Positions 48,583 through 57,800 of a stretch of DNA of 64,000 nt are shown here, piece after piece (position 1 is the first letter of the stretch; every line of letters begins with the position of its first letter). Below the pieces are notes generated by a model. It saw only the letters and a program-made list of their open reading frames with translations. It had not been told where the DNA came from and did not search any database. Both the position numbers and the translations under genes were made by a program. The stretch covers positions 1 through 64,000 of the forward strand of contig JABBOY010000018.1 of assembly GCA_012927585.1 (NCBI GenBank), read 5' to 3'. This DNA comes from Glaciimonas sp. GTDB taxonomy: Bacteria > Pseudomonadota > Gammaproteobacteria > Burkholderiales > Burkholderiaceae_D.

Positions 48583-48969
48583 ATGGAAAATGATTTTCTT
48601 GATCGCTCGGGATGGCAAACCATGCTGGATCGAGAGCAGATGCCGGATGCTTCCGCATGCATCGGTGTACTGCGCAGAAATGAATTTGTAGCGCGGCTGG
48701 GAACATTGCTGATTTGGTACGGCAAGGCTGGCGGCATACAGGCGGCGTTTCGCGATTATCATGGCGATGCGGGAAGCGACTTAGCCGTGCTGCTGGTGGC
48801 CGATGAGGATGCGGTGCAAACACTACTCGCGCGGGGACTGACGTCGATTCCAGCCTTGGTACGCGCAGGCAGATTGCATCCGTATATTTTGAAAACATTG
48901 GATGAACTGGAATCGGCGGGTTTGGCCGATTTCGTCGAGGATATGGGCCTGACATTCCCTAAACACTAA
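48583..48969 (+). CDS. Unrecognised small protein, first of a paralogous pair
   Basis: The 128-residue protein has no signal or membrane helix. It starts MENDFLDRSGWQTMLDREQM, has a middle FRDYHGDAGSDLAVLLVADE and ends PYILKTLDELESAGLADFVE. The following gene encodes a protein with the same framework (FSDLENWQAMLDRH, VDLLFVADDEALAAM, FLDSLGLAF), so the pair are tandem paralogues. The layout faintly recalls SCP2-like lipid-binding folds, but this is only a resemblance. The stop overlaps the next start (TAATG). Its promoter and first codons are duplicated upstream of nnrS. Confidence 0.75.
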   Translation: MENDFLDRSGWQTMLDREQMPDASACIGVLRRNEFVARLGTLLIWYGKAGGIQAAFRDYHGDAGSDLAVLLVADEDAVQTLLARGLTSIPALVRAGRLHPYILKTLDELESAGLADFVEDMGLTFPKH

Positions 48970-49445
48970 TGGACGCGACAATGGTGGAATCGAAATTCAG
49001 CGATCTCGAAAACTGGCAAGCGATGCTGGACCGTCACGCGGAGCTGTTCACGGAAATGACGCCCGGTTCAGCGGTAGGCTTCGTGCCGCGCGCAGGCTCC
49101 GGCATCCAGCCGGGCAAACATGTGGCCGGTCTGAACGATGCGAGTGGCGGCGAAATGCTGGTCTGGCAAATCCGCAGCGGACATGAGGCCGGCATGATTG
49201 CGCTCCGGCGCAGCTATACCGGCTTCCAGCAAGCCGGCGTCGATCTCTTGTTCGTGGCGGACGATGAGGCATTGGCGGCGATGCAAGGCGCGTTGCAAGG
49301 AGATACCCTGTCGATCATGAAGCGCCTGATCCGCAAGGGGAACATCATGTTCTACGTAATGAAGACCAAATACCAGTTGCAGGATGCGGGATACGAGGAA
49401 TTCCTCGATTCCCTCGGCTTGGCATTTCTTGGAGCATGCCGATGA
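48969..49445 (+). CDS. Unrecognised small protein, second of the paralogous pair
   Basis: The 158-residue protein is soluble and acidic. The C-terminal block SIMKRLIRKGNIMFYVMKTK aligns with SIPALVRAGRLHPYILKTLD of the preceding protein. An extra central segment (GSGIQPGKHVAGLNDASGGE) makes it about 30 residues longer. The start overlaps the previous stop and its own stop overlaps the next start (ATGA), so three genes are coupled. Function unknown; a ligand-binding, SCP2-like role is possible but unsupported. Confidence 0.75.
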   Translation: MDATMVESKFSDLENWQAMLDRHAELFTEMTPGSAVGFVPRAGSGIQPGKHVAGLNDASGGEMLVWQIRSGHEAGMIALRRSYTGFQQAGVDLLFVADDEALAAMQGALQGDTLSIMKRLIRKGNIMFYVMKTKYQLQDAGYEEFLDSLGLAFLGACR

Positions 49446-49645
49446 TCTTCCACAATCCAGCCGGCGCGCCGGAATTGGCGTGCGATCAATGCGGCTGTCG
49501 CTGGTTCGACCGTATGACCAACACCTGTTACGAATGCGGCGCCGAAGTCACCACTGAAAACCTGACTGAAATCCGCCAGGCATTGGAGCAATTTGAAGCG
49601 CGCAAGCAGGCGCAGGGCAATCAGACAGCAGGAAACCAACATTGA
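49442..49645 (+). CDS. Small zinc-ribbon protein
   Basis: The 67-residue protein has two CxxC-type knuckles, CDQCGCRWFDR and CYECGAEV, spaced as in a zinc ribbon or rubredoxin-like fold, then a charged helical tail (TEIRQALEQFEARKQAQG). The ATG overlapping the previous stop is preferred to one six bases earlier. It may be a metal-bound accessory subunit of a neighbouring enzyme, which is inference from context. Confidence 0.75.
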   Translation: MIFHNPAGAPELACDQCGCRWFDRMTNTCYECGAEVTTENLTEIRQALEQFEARKQAQGNQTAGNQH

Positions 49646-49738
49646 AGAACGTGGCAATGAGCATCGAAGCTAGAACTGCTGCTGCTCGCGGCATGGCACG
49701 AGCAGCCGCAAAACGACCATAAAGAAGGAATTTACCAA

Positions 49739-50248
49739 TTGAATACCGAAATCAGGACGGTCGCAGAACTGGAAAAGCAGCTTGCGCGCAAGGAGCGCGA
49801 CTGGGAATCCATGATCCACATCAACCATGATTTTTTCCATTGCTGGAGACGTGCGGCCGAGGAAAATCTCAGCGCACAGGATGCGAACGACCTGCTAATG
49901 CGCTTCTGGGAACTGGTTGGCACCGGCACCGGCAAGATGTATCTGGAGCGCGGCGGCAAACCCGAAGATCTGGAGCAGATCACTTTCACCATGATGCGCG
50001 CCAGCCATGTGATGGGCGAAACTGCGCACATGGCGCTGGAAGGCGATACCAGCGTGCTGGTGCATACAGCCTGCCCGTGGATGGATTCGTTTCTCGACAC
50101 CGGCGCACCCAACCAGTGCCAGGCAGGCTGCGACCACTGGTTCCGAACAACGATTCAGACCATTTCGCCGAACATGCGCGTAGTCACTGAGAGCGCCCTA
50201 CCCGGGGGCGATTCGACCTGCACGCGGCGCTTTTCGCTCAAAAAATGA
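49739..50248 (+). CDS. Unrecognised Cys-rich protein, possibly ATC-hydrolase-like
   Basis: The 169-residue protein starts with TTG, supported by AAAGAAGGAA eight bases upstream. The N-terminal half is helical (INHDFFHCWRRAAEENLSAQ, LLMRFWELVGTGTGKMYLER). The C-terminal half has ordered cysteines: TACPWMDSF, NQCQAGCDHWF and GGDSTCTRRF. This C-terminal pattern recalls L-2-amino-thiazoline-4-carboxylate hydrolase-type or V4R-like domains. The similarity is weak, so no function is claimed. It follows the zinc-ribbon gene by about 90 bases. Confidence 0.65.
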   Translation: MNTEIRTVAELEKQLARKERDWESMIHINHDFFHCWRRAAEENLSAQDANDLLMRFWELVGTGTGKMYLERGGKPEDLEQITFTMMRASHVMGETAHMALEGDTSVLVHTACPWMDSFLDTGAPNQCQAGCDHWFRTTIQTISPNMRVVTESALPGGDSTCTRRFSLKK

Positions 50249-50319
50249 ATTTCCCGTCTGCTTCGGTCCCGCAACAGGAATAGACCGAAAACAGGCGCAA
50301 CCCGCTGAGAAAGAGAATC

Positions 50320-51066
50320 ATGCTATTAAAAAACAAGATGGCACTCATCACCGGTGCCGGTCAGGGCTTGGGCGCGGCAATTGCACATGCGTTTGCAGGC
50401 CAAGGCGCGCAGGTCGCGGTAGCCGACATCAACGCCGAAGCGGCCGACAAGGTCGCGGCACAAATCAACCAGGCTGGCGGCAACGCGCACGGCTATACCT
50501 GCAATGTCGCCGACCGCGCTCAGGTCAATGCAATGACGGCGGCCATCACGCAACGCTTCGAGCGCATCGACATCCTGGTCAACAACGCCGGCATTATCCG
50601 CCCGGCAATGCTGCACAAGATGAGCGAAGAACAGTGGGACACGGTGCTCGATGTGCATCTGAAAGGCAGCTTCAACTGCCTGCAGGCGGTGGTCAACGGC
50701 ATGATCGAGCGCAAGTACGGCCGCATCATCAACGTCACTTCGACCGCAGGCCTGCTCGGCACTATCGGCCAGATCAACTACAGTGCTGCCAAGGCCGGTA
50801 TCGTCGGCATCACCATGTCAGCGGCCAAGGAACTGGGCAAATACAACATCACAGTCAACGCGATCGCGCCCGGTGCGGCCACACCGATGACCGAAGTAAT
50901 CCGCACCGACGAGCGTTTCAAGGACAACTACCTGGCGCGCCTGCCGCTCGGGCGCTGGGCCGAACCGGAAGAAGTCGCGCCGGCATTCGTATTCCTCGCC
51001 TCCGACTGGGCCAGCTATGTCACCGGGCAAATCATCGGTGTTGATGGCGGCCTGACTATCCGTTGA
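50320..51066 (+). CDS. Short-chain dehydrogenase/reductase, FabG-like
   Basis: The 248-residue SDR has TGAGQGLGAAIAHAFAG (cofactor), NNAGIIRPAMLHKM, VTSTAGLLGTIGQ with catalytic Ser, and YSAAKAG with Tyr/Lys. It resembles 3-oxoacyl-ACP reductase, but its place after the unknown operon and near paa genes suggests a hydroxyacyl-CoA or alcohol substrate in a degradative path. AAAGAGA precedes the ATG. It is distinct from fabG at 31 kb. Confidence 0.88.
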   Translation: MLLKNKMALITGAGQGLGAAIAHAFAGQGAQVAVADINAEAADKVAAQINQAGGNAHGYTCNVADRAQVNAMTAAITQRFERIDILVNNAGIIRPAMLHKMSEEQWDTVLDVHLKGSFNCLQAVVNGMIERKYGRIINVTSTAGLLGTIGQINYSAAKAGIVGITMSAAKELGKYNITVNAIAPGAATPMTEVIRTDERFKDNYLARLPLGRWAEPEEVAPAFVFLASDWASYVTGQIIGVDGGLTIR

Positions 51067-51094
51067 GCGCGGCCGCCATATCGAATAAAAATGT

Positions 51095-51159
51095 GGAGTA
51101 TCACTAAAAATACCGACATTACCGCTCTATTCTGTGGTAAATAAAAAAATACAACACCC
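51095..51159 (+). repeat. 64-bp dispersed intergenic element, copy H
   Basis: Begins GGAGTATCACTAAAAATACC, has the hairpin TTACCGC...GTGGTAA and ends AAAAAAATACAACACCC. It starts about 30 bases after the SDR stop. Confidence 0.7.
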
Positions 51160-51166
51160 TGTATAT

Positions 51167-51391
51167 CTAAATTTGAGAAACGGCTTGCGAGCGTCGGCGG
51201 CAAGCCGGCGACTGCCGCAGTGGTTCAAGAACAATCGCCGTATCGATATCGCGACCGATGCCGGCGTCATCGACCTCTATTTCCATGACCGGATAGACTG
51301 CCAACAAGCGACGTGCGCCTTGATCGCCACCCAGGCGCAGCAGGCTCGGTAAATTGCCCGGCATCATTTTGCTGTACGGGAATCGTCCCAA
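51167..51391 (-). pseudogene. Relic of a second MocA-type nucleotidyltransferase C-terminus
   Basis: The minus strand reads GNLPSLLRLGGDQGARRLL, then VMEIEVDDAGIGRDIDT. In the intact copy the equivalent is HFAAMQAIDGDQGARALL and EMATDAIFADVDTAQDL. This is the terminal block of the MocA family (L.gDqGAR.ll...G.DIDT). No N-terminal LxAGxSxRMG part or start is nearby. Together with the xdhC relic it marks a lost second maturation set. Confidence 0.65.
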
Positions 51392-51623
51392 ATTTCCGCT
51401 TAGGCATGATGATCGATTGAAAATTCGGCGCCGCGCTCAAGTGGTGCAAAAACTCATTTGTCATGATATTTCTTCAAGGCTATAACCACGAAGGCTGCCA
51501 CAACCAGCTTCTGCGGATCGTTGGCCGCCAGCTTGTCGGCCACCAACAGTGCTGCGGCAGGCAGGTGAACGCTTTCCACATCCGGGCCGGCGAGCTTGCT
51601 GAACTCTTCGGCCTAGCGCAACG
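51392..51623. other. Degraded stretch between mocA relic and paaK
   Basis: On the minus strand a frame reads EEFSKLAGPDVESVHLPAAA, then LLVADKLAANDPQKLVVAAF, which looks protein-like but was not recognised and has no start. It may be another gene relic. Confidence 0.35.
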
Positions 51624-52973
51624 TCACAGCACCCCTGCAGCAACCTCATGAGCAATTTTCGGGCGCTTGTCGATCACGCGTCTGGCCTTGCCGACCAAGG
51701 TACGCTCGATACTGTTGGTATCCAGGATACGTACTTTGGTGGTGACGCCGATTGATGCCTTGATATGGTGCTGCAACACAGCGCCAATGGCGTCCATCTC
51801 CAACTCGGACAGCTTGCCGCTCATTTCGGGACGCAGTTCGACGATCACGTCAAGCTTGTCGAGATGGCTTTCGCGCGATACCAGTAATTGGTACTGCGGC
51901 GCGAGCTGCGGCTGCTTGAGAATTATTTCCTCGATCTGCGTCGGGAACACGTTAACGCCGCGAATGATCAACATGTCGTCTGAGCGACCGGTGATCTTAC
52001 CAATGCGGCGCATCGAACGCGAAGTCGGCGGCAGCAATCGGGTCAGGTCGCGCGTGCGGTAGCGGATGATCGGCAACGCTTCCTTGCTCAACGACGTAAA
52101 CACCAACTCGCCTTCGACACCGTCCGGCAGCACTTCACCGGTATCGGGGTCGATGATTTCCGGGTAAAAATGGTCTTCCCAGATCACCGGACCATCCTTG
52201 CTTTCGATGCACTCGGCCGCCACCCCCGGCCCCATCACTTCGGACAGGCCATACAGATCGACCGCATCAATGCCGGCGCGCACCTCGATCTCGGCGCGCA
52301 TCGCATTAGTCCACGGCTCGGCACCGAAAATACCGATTTTCAGTGAACTGCCGGCTGCATCGAGCCCCTGACGCGAAAATTCTTCGATGATGTTGAGCAT
52401 GTACGACGGCGTCACCATGATAATCGACGGCTTAAAGTCATTGATCAGCTGCACCTGCTTTTCAGTCTGTCCGCCCGACATTGGAATCACGGTGCAGCCC
52501 AATTTTTCGGCACCGTAATGGGCACCGAGACCGCCGGTAAACAAACCATAACCGTACGAGATATGGATCAGATCGCCGGCACGTCCGCCGGCGGCGCGAA
52601 TCGAGCGCGCCACCACCGTGGCCCAGGTATCGATATCGTTCTTGGTATACCCAACCACGGTCGGCTGGCCGGTAGTGCCGCTCGATGCATGGATGCGCAT
52701 CACCTGCTCACGCGGCACCGCAAACATGCCGAACGGATAGTTATCGCGCAGATTTTTTTTGGCTGTGAACGGAAATTTGGCGAGATCAACGAGCGTCTTC
52801 AGGTCGTGCGGATGCACCCCGGCCGCATCAAATGAAGCGCGATAATGCGGCACATTATCGTACGCATGCTGCAGCGACCACTTCATGCGCTGCAGTTGCA
52901 AAGCCTGCAGTTCGTCATGGCTGGCTCTCTCGATCGGCTCAAGATTATTGGTTCTGTTGGTACTCTGCGGCAT
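51624..52973 (-). CDS. paaK: Phenylacetate-CoA ligase
   Basis: The 449-residue adenylate-forming enzyme makes phenylacetyl-CoA from phenylacetate, ATP and CoA. The AMP-binding signature HASSGTTGQPTVVGYTKNDI is near residue 90, LYGLSEVMGPGVAAECIES near 235, YRTRDLTRLL near 325 and GRSDDMLIIRGVNVFPTQIE near 340. The ATG is fixed by an AAGGAG seven bases upstream; an in-frame extension of 28 codons is rejected. It follows paaI and the paaG relic as in canonical paa loci. Confidence 0.95.
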   Translation of the reverse strand: MPQSTNRTNNLEPIERASHDELQALQLQRMKWSLQHAYDNVPHYRASFDAAGVHPHDLKTLVDLAKFPFTAKKNLRDNYPFGMFAVPREQVMRIHASSGTTGQPTVVGYTKNDIDTWATVVARSIRAAGGRAGDLIHISYGYGLFTGGLGAHYGAEKLGCTVIPMSGGQTEKQVQLINDFKPSIIMVTPSYMLNIIEEFSRQGLDAAGSSLKIGIFGAEPWTNAMRAEIEVRAGIDAVDLYGLSEVMGPGVAAECIESKDGPVIWEDHFYPEIIDPDTGEVLPDGVEGELVFTSLSKEALPIIRYRTRDLTRLLPPTSRSMRRIGKITGRSDDMLIIRGVNVFPTQIEEIILKQPQLAPQYQLLVSRESHLDKLDVIVELRPEMSGKLSELEMDAIGAVLQHHIKASIGVTTKVRILDTNSIERTLVGKARRVIDKRPKIAHEVAAGVL

Positions 52974-53083
52974 ACAGTCTCCTTCTTTTATATTTTTCGA
53001 TCCATTGAACTTGCCGCCTAACGCTACATGTATTCCAACGAGTGCATGCTTGACCAAATTCGGCTTGGAAATATACTTCCTGT

Positions 53084-53647
53084 CTATCCGTCTAATGGTG
53101 TCGGCAAGGCGGCAGCGTCGATCACTTCGCCGTTGATCCGATACGATCTACCGCGAAACAGCGCGATTCGCTTCCCATTCTGATTGGTTACCGTAATATC
53201 GTAGACACCAACCCTGCCAGACAGCGACTGCTCTACCGCTTCCGCCGTCAACAACTCGCCCAAGCGGCCCGGAGCCAGAAAGTCGATTATGCAGCCGGAC
53301 GCCACGGTATTCTGGTTGTAGCTGTTGCACGCCAGCGCAAAGGCGCTGTCGGCCAGCGTAAAGATGAATCCGCCATGGCATGCCCCAAGACCATTCAGCA
53401 TGTCCGGTCGCACCGTCATCGTGACCCGCACATAACCGGGCGCCGCTGCGGCAAGCTGCATGCCGAGCGTGTGCGAAGCCTGATCGCGCGCAAACAGCGC
53501 ATTGACCACAGCTTGCGCCAGCGCTTGCGGGTCTATTGGTAATAGAATGCGCATGCCATTCATCGGATCGTGCACCGCTTTCTGATGTCCGCCACAGCAA
53601 CGCGGTTCGTCATCGTTTTCCGCCAGATAATCGAGTTCAATGCGCAT
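53084..53647 (-). CDS. paaI: PaaI-type hotdog thioesterase
   Basis: PaaI hydrolyses dead-end ring-hydroxylated phenylacetyl-CoA esters. The hotdog signature NGLGACHGGFIFTLADSAFA lies in the middle, followed by LACNSYNQNTVASGCIIDFL. The open frame gives 187 residues, about 40 more than usual. The first 30 residues (ELDYLAENDDEPRCCGGHQK) do not resemble PaaI and may be residue of a deleted neighbour, with true translation starting at the internal ATG of MNGMRILL. It overlaps the end of the paaG relic. Confidence 0.85.
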   Translation of the reverse strand: MRIELDYLAENDDEPRCCGGHQKAVHDPMNGMRILLPIDPQALAQAVVNALFARDQASHTLGMQLAAAAPGYVRVTMTVRPDMLNGLGACHGGFIFTLADSAFALACNSYNQNTVASGCIIDFLAPGRLGELLTAEAVEQSLSGRVGVYDITVTNQNGKRIALFRGRSYRINGEVIDAAALPTPLDG

Positions 53648-53650
53648 CGG

Positions 53651-54082
53651 CTAGTCTTTACTAAACTGTTGAGGATGCGGCTCAATGAATGCCGCCACGC
53701 TTTCGCGGCAATCATGCGTGCTGCCCAGTTCGCGTAGCAAATCACATTCCAGATCGAACGTATGCGCCAGAGTATTGGCGACGCTGGCGTACAGAACCTG
53801 CTTAATGCGTGCCCACCCAACGGTCAGTGCTTGCGTAAAATGATCCACCAATGCATCGGTTTTCGGCGTCACCGTCTGTTCCAACAGATCCTGCCCATAG
53901 CAAAAAACGCGCTCTGCACCGGTCAAAACGAGCACCCGCACCGACTGGTCGGCCTTGGCCCGTAGCGCAGCGCGTATCTCGCCGTGCATCGCGGCCATCA
54001 AGATATTGCGTTTATCGGGCCGATTGAGCGTCAGACGCACTATGCCTTGCTGAACCTCAAATAGATTGCTTTGATAAATCAT
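53651..54082 (-). pseudogene. paaG: paaG (enoyl-CoA isomerase) with in-frame internal deletion
   Basis: The N-terminus MIYQSNLFEVQQGIVRLTLN, then RPDKRN, and LVLTGAERVFCYGQDLLEQT match PaaG ring-epoxide isomerase. The C-terminus LAHTFDLECDLLRELGSTHD, CRESVAAFIEPHPQQFS matches its end (LD.E.dLQRE.Gr..DYREGVAAFl.KRp..F). Between them about 100-110 residues are missing, including the crotonase oxyanion region and catalytic Asp segment. Only 143 of about 260 residues remain, still in frame. It should be non-functional as an isomerase. Confidence 0.85.
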
Positions 54083-54246
54083 CAGTTGCTCTCTTGGCCT
54101 GCCATTTGGCAAATTGATGGGTAGATTACGCATAGGGCAGTGTTGGCTTCCCTACCGCTCCAGAATGTGAAACATGAATTATTATTCATATCGTAGGCGT
54201 TTAAAATTAAAAACACCAGCATTTAATTTGATACAAACCAATTTAA

Positions 54247-54528
54247 ATGCAAAATAATGCAATATCACACACTCATCGCAGGTGCGACAGGACCTGCACC
54301 ACACAGAAGCGCCCGGACACGCTACGCAAGGAACTGCTGTGGGAAGGCTTCAGCATGACTGCGCCCCGCGTGTTCGTCGATCCAGACAACAATGTTGAAA
54401 TGCAGGAAGAAATCCTGAGCCGGGTTCGGGGTGCGCGGCAAGTTATTCATCTGCCAGGCCAGAGAATTGAGCCGGGTCAGCACCCAGCCACTGCGCGACT
54501 TGGTCTGGCAAGTTTCGCCTGTTTATAA
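54247..54528 (+). pseudogene. paaX: Relic of a PaaX-type repressor
   Basis: The frame contains RPDTLRKELLWEGFSMTAPR, then VFVDPD, resembling the PaaX segment LRRELLWLGFG.L.PGVw..P. The N-terminal winged helix and most of the rest are absent, and the end runs into an IS remnant. PaaX represses paa operons and is released by phenylacetyl-CoA. Divergent placement from paaG supports the call. Confidence 0.5.
54248..54261. promoter_or_regulatory. Candidate operator TGCAAAATAATGCA in the paaX/paaG intergenic region
   Basis: Exact reverse complement of the motif at 48494-48507. It lies about 165 bases upstream of the paaG relic start, between divergent paaX and paaG remains. Confidence 0.5.
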
Positions 54529-54790
54529 ACACGTTTAACGAATAAATCAGGTTTTTCTGTGCGCCATTTTGCAACACCTGGATGGGCGTCAGGTGGTTCA
54601 AAGCACGTTGCGGGATGTGGTGGTTGTAGGTTTTCAAATCGAGCGTCAGAATCATCTCCAGTTCTGCGGCGCAGGCCAAGTGGGCTTACTTGACCAGGTC
54701 GCTGATACGCCCATTGAAGCGTTCCACCATGCCATTGGTATTGGTTTGAGATGGCGTGGTGGCGGAAGGCACTGCGCTTTTCTATCCTAC
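54500..54790 (-). mobile_element. DDE transposase remnant, C-terminal end, frameshifted
   Basis: Two minus-strand frames carry LDLKTYNHHIPQRALNHLTP and WRTEKPDLFVKRVYKQA, which together form the C-terminal end of an IS481/IS3-like integrase-core transposase (YN..iPQraL...TPiQaL..W....PdLFvkrvy). At least one frameshift separates them. It lies between the paaX relic and the end of iorAB and may be the agent that truncated paaX. Confidence 0.7.
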
Positions 54791-54825
54791 TCTCTGGACT
54801 GCAATGACCGAAGCGGTGCGCGATC

Positions 54826-57800
54826 TCAGCCGTCGATCCTGGCAATCGGGATGCTCCTGCCTGAAGCGGTTTCTCGACCGGCTAGTGGACTAGGATAACG
54901 CACTGGATCGAAGCGATGCAGCAATTCCGTTTCTCTCTGGCGTGCCAATCCGATATTAGCGGCCTTCACATGCCCGAAACCCCTGATGCGCTGCGGGATA
55001 CCGGCAAATTCGATGGCGCTCTCGATATTGTCCGGCGTAAGCTGCGGTAGCAGTTCCAGCATACGGCGCTCGTAGTTCCCGATCAACTCGCGCTCGATAC
55101 GCCGCTCCTCTGTGTGGCCGAATACATCCAACCAGGTGCCGCGCAATTTCCGGCCTTTAGCCAACATGCGCAACGCGCTCATCATCCACGCACCACCGCG
55201 CATCTTGCGCGGCGGCGCGCCGGCGCCGAAAACGCGTAATAGCAGGGGCGGCGCCATCAGGAATTCGAGCTTGTAGTCACCTTCGAACTGGGCTGCAAGC
55301 TGCTTTTGAAACACACCGTCCGTGTATAGGCGGGCGACTTCATATTCATCCTTGTATGCCATCAGCCTGGCGAAGTGGAACGCCACACGCTCGGTCAGCC
55401 GGAGCCTTGCGCCGGTTCCGAACAACGACCGTTCCGTATCGCGCACACCCTCGACCAGTGCCCGATAGCGCTGCGCATAGGCGTCATCCTGATAGGCGCG
55501 CAGATGTTCGACGCGATGCGCGATCAACTCATCCATCGTGCGTTCGGGAATTCCAGCGCTTCCAGCCTGCGCAGCGGCGCCCTGCAGCAACGCTTGCAGC
55601 GCCTGCGGATTGCCGCAAGCGAGCCGGCCCAGGTTGAACGCCATCTTGTTCATGTCCACCGCCACGCCATTCAACTCGATTGCGCGCAGCAGGGCGGGCA
55701 GTCCGATCGGAATCAAACCGCACTGCCATGCATAGCCCAGTGCGAGAACATTGGCGCCGATCATGTCGCCCAAAAATTGCTCGGCTAGAATTTGAGCGTC
55801 AAAAGTTTCGACCAGGCCTTTTCCGGCCGCATGCTGGATTTTTTCGAGCAAGGCCGCCGTGTGCAGGTCGGCGTCCGGATTGTGCAAGAATTCCGGCACC
55901 GAAGTTTCATGGATATTGGCAACGATACGGGTACGGCTGTGCCGTACCGTCTGCAGTGCGTCGTCCGATGCGCCGACCACCAGATCGCACATTAGGAAGG
56001 CGTCGGCTTGCTGGGTATCGATGCGCATCTGGTTCAGATGCTCGCGCTGGTCGGCAAAGCGCACGAATGACAGCACCGCGCCGCCTTTTTGTGCAAAGCC
56101 CATGAAGTCGAGCACGCTCGAATACTTGCATTCGAGATGCGCCGCCATCGCTAACAGCGCCCCAACCGTGATGATGCCGGTGCCGCCAACGCCGGCAACC
56201 ATTAAGTCATACGGGCCGGTCCATGCATGTGGCGCCGGCAGCGGTAGTTGCTCGAGGTGCACCGCCAGCGCATCGGCCCCGGCTTCGCGCAGGGTGCCGA
56301 CGCGCTGGCGCAGCGCGCCGCCCTTAACCACGACAAAGCTCGGACAGAAACCCTTGGCGCAGGAAAAATCCTTGTTGCAGCTCGATTGGTTGATCATGCG
56401 CTTGCGGCCGAACTCGGTTTCCACCGGTACCACCGACAGGCAATTGGACTGTACGCCGCAATCACCGCAGCCGTCGCATAGAGCCTGATTGATGAACAGC
56501 CGCTGACCCGGGTCAGTTAGGTCGCTCTTCTTGCGGCGGCGCTTCACGGCAGCACAGGTCTGCTGATAAATCAGGACAGTCACGCCCGCAATATCACGCA
56601 GCTTGCGTTGCACCTGATCAAGCTGTTCGCGGTCGTGAAAAGTGACATAGGCCGGGAACAAATGCTTGATCGCATCGTATGTGCGGATATCGTCACTGAC
56701 CACCGCGATCGCTTTCACGCCTTCCGCTTCCACCTGGCGGGCAATCGCATCGACCGACAGGGTGCCGTCCACCGGCTGGCCGCCGGTCATTGCGACCGCA
56801 TCGTTGTACAGTATCTTGTAGGTAATGTTCGATTTCGCCGCGACCGATTGCCGGATCGCCAGATAGCCCGAGTGGTAATAAGTGCCATCGCCGAGATTCT
56901 GGAAAATGTGCGGCATGCGGCTGAATTTTCCATGGGCCGCCCAATCGACGCCCTCGCCGCCCATCTGTATCTGGCCGCTAGTGTTGCGACCCATCCAACT
57001 TGCCATGAAATGGCAGCCGATGCCGGCTTGCGCATTTGATCCTTGCGGTACGCGCGTCGATGTATTGTGCGGACATCCAGAACAAAAATACGGAATCCGC
57101 CGAACCCCGTCCGCTGCATTCGACAACAGTAACGGCAGCGTGAAATCGACCACGCACTCGCGCCGGTCGAGCGCCGGACTGTGCTGCGCCAGCCAGTTCG
57201 CGACCGTTTCAATCAAGCGCGACGGGCGCAATTCGCCGATCGCAGAAATCTGCGGCTTGCCTGCAGCATCGAATTTTCCGGTGATGATTGGACGCACGCC
57301 CTGTGGACTGTTGTAGAACAGGTCGCGCATTTGCGTTTCGACCACCGGCGCCTTTTCCTCGATCACCAGGATCTGTCCAAGGCCGCGCGCAAATTCGATC
57401 ATGTGCGTCGGTTCGATCGGGAACGACAGGCCGACTTTGTACAGGCGCACGCCGGCCCGCGCCAATTCGTCTTGCGACAGGCCGAGCCGGCGGAACACTT
57501 CGACCAAATCGTAATGCGCCTTGCCGCAGGTGACGATGCCGGCGCTCGCATGTGCTGCGCCAATTATCAGGCGGTCAATACTGTTGATGCGGGAGAATAT
57601 CCTGACTGCATCGAGCTTGTGCTGCATCCGCACTTCGATCTTGGGCGACGGCGGATCGTCGCTGCGGTAATGCAAGCCATCGGCGGGCGCCTCATACGCA
57701 GTTTCCTGCCGCACCTGCTGCGCGGATTTCCATGCGGCGACGTGCGCCAGCGTCTCGTCGATATCAACCGTCATGCCACTTTCAACCACTTCGGACAACG

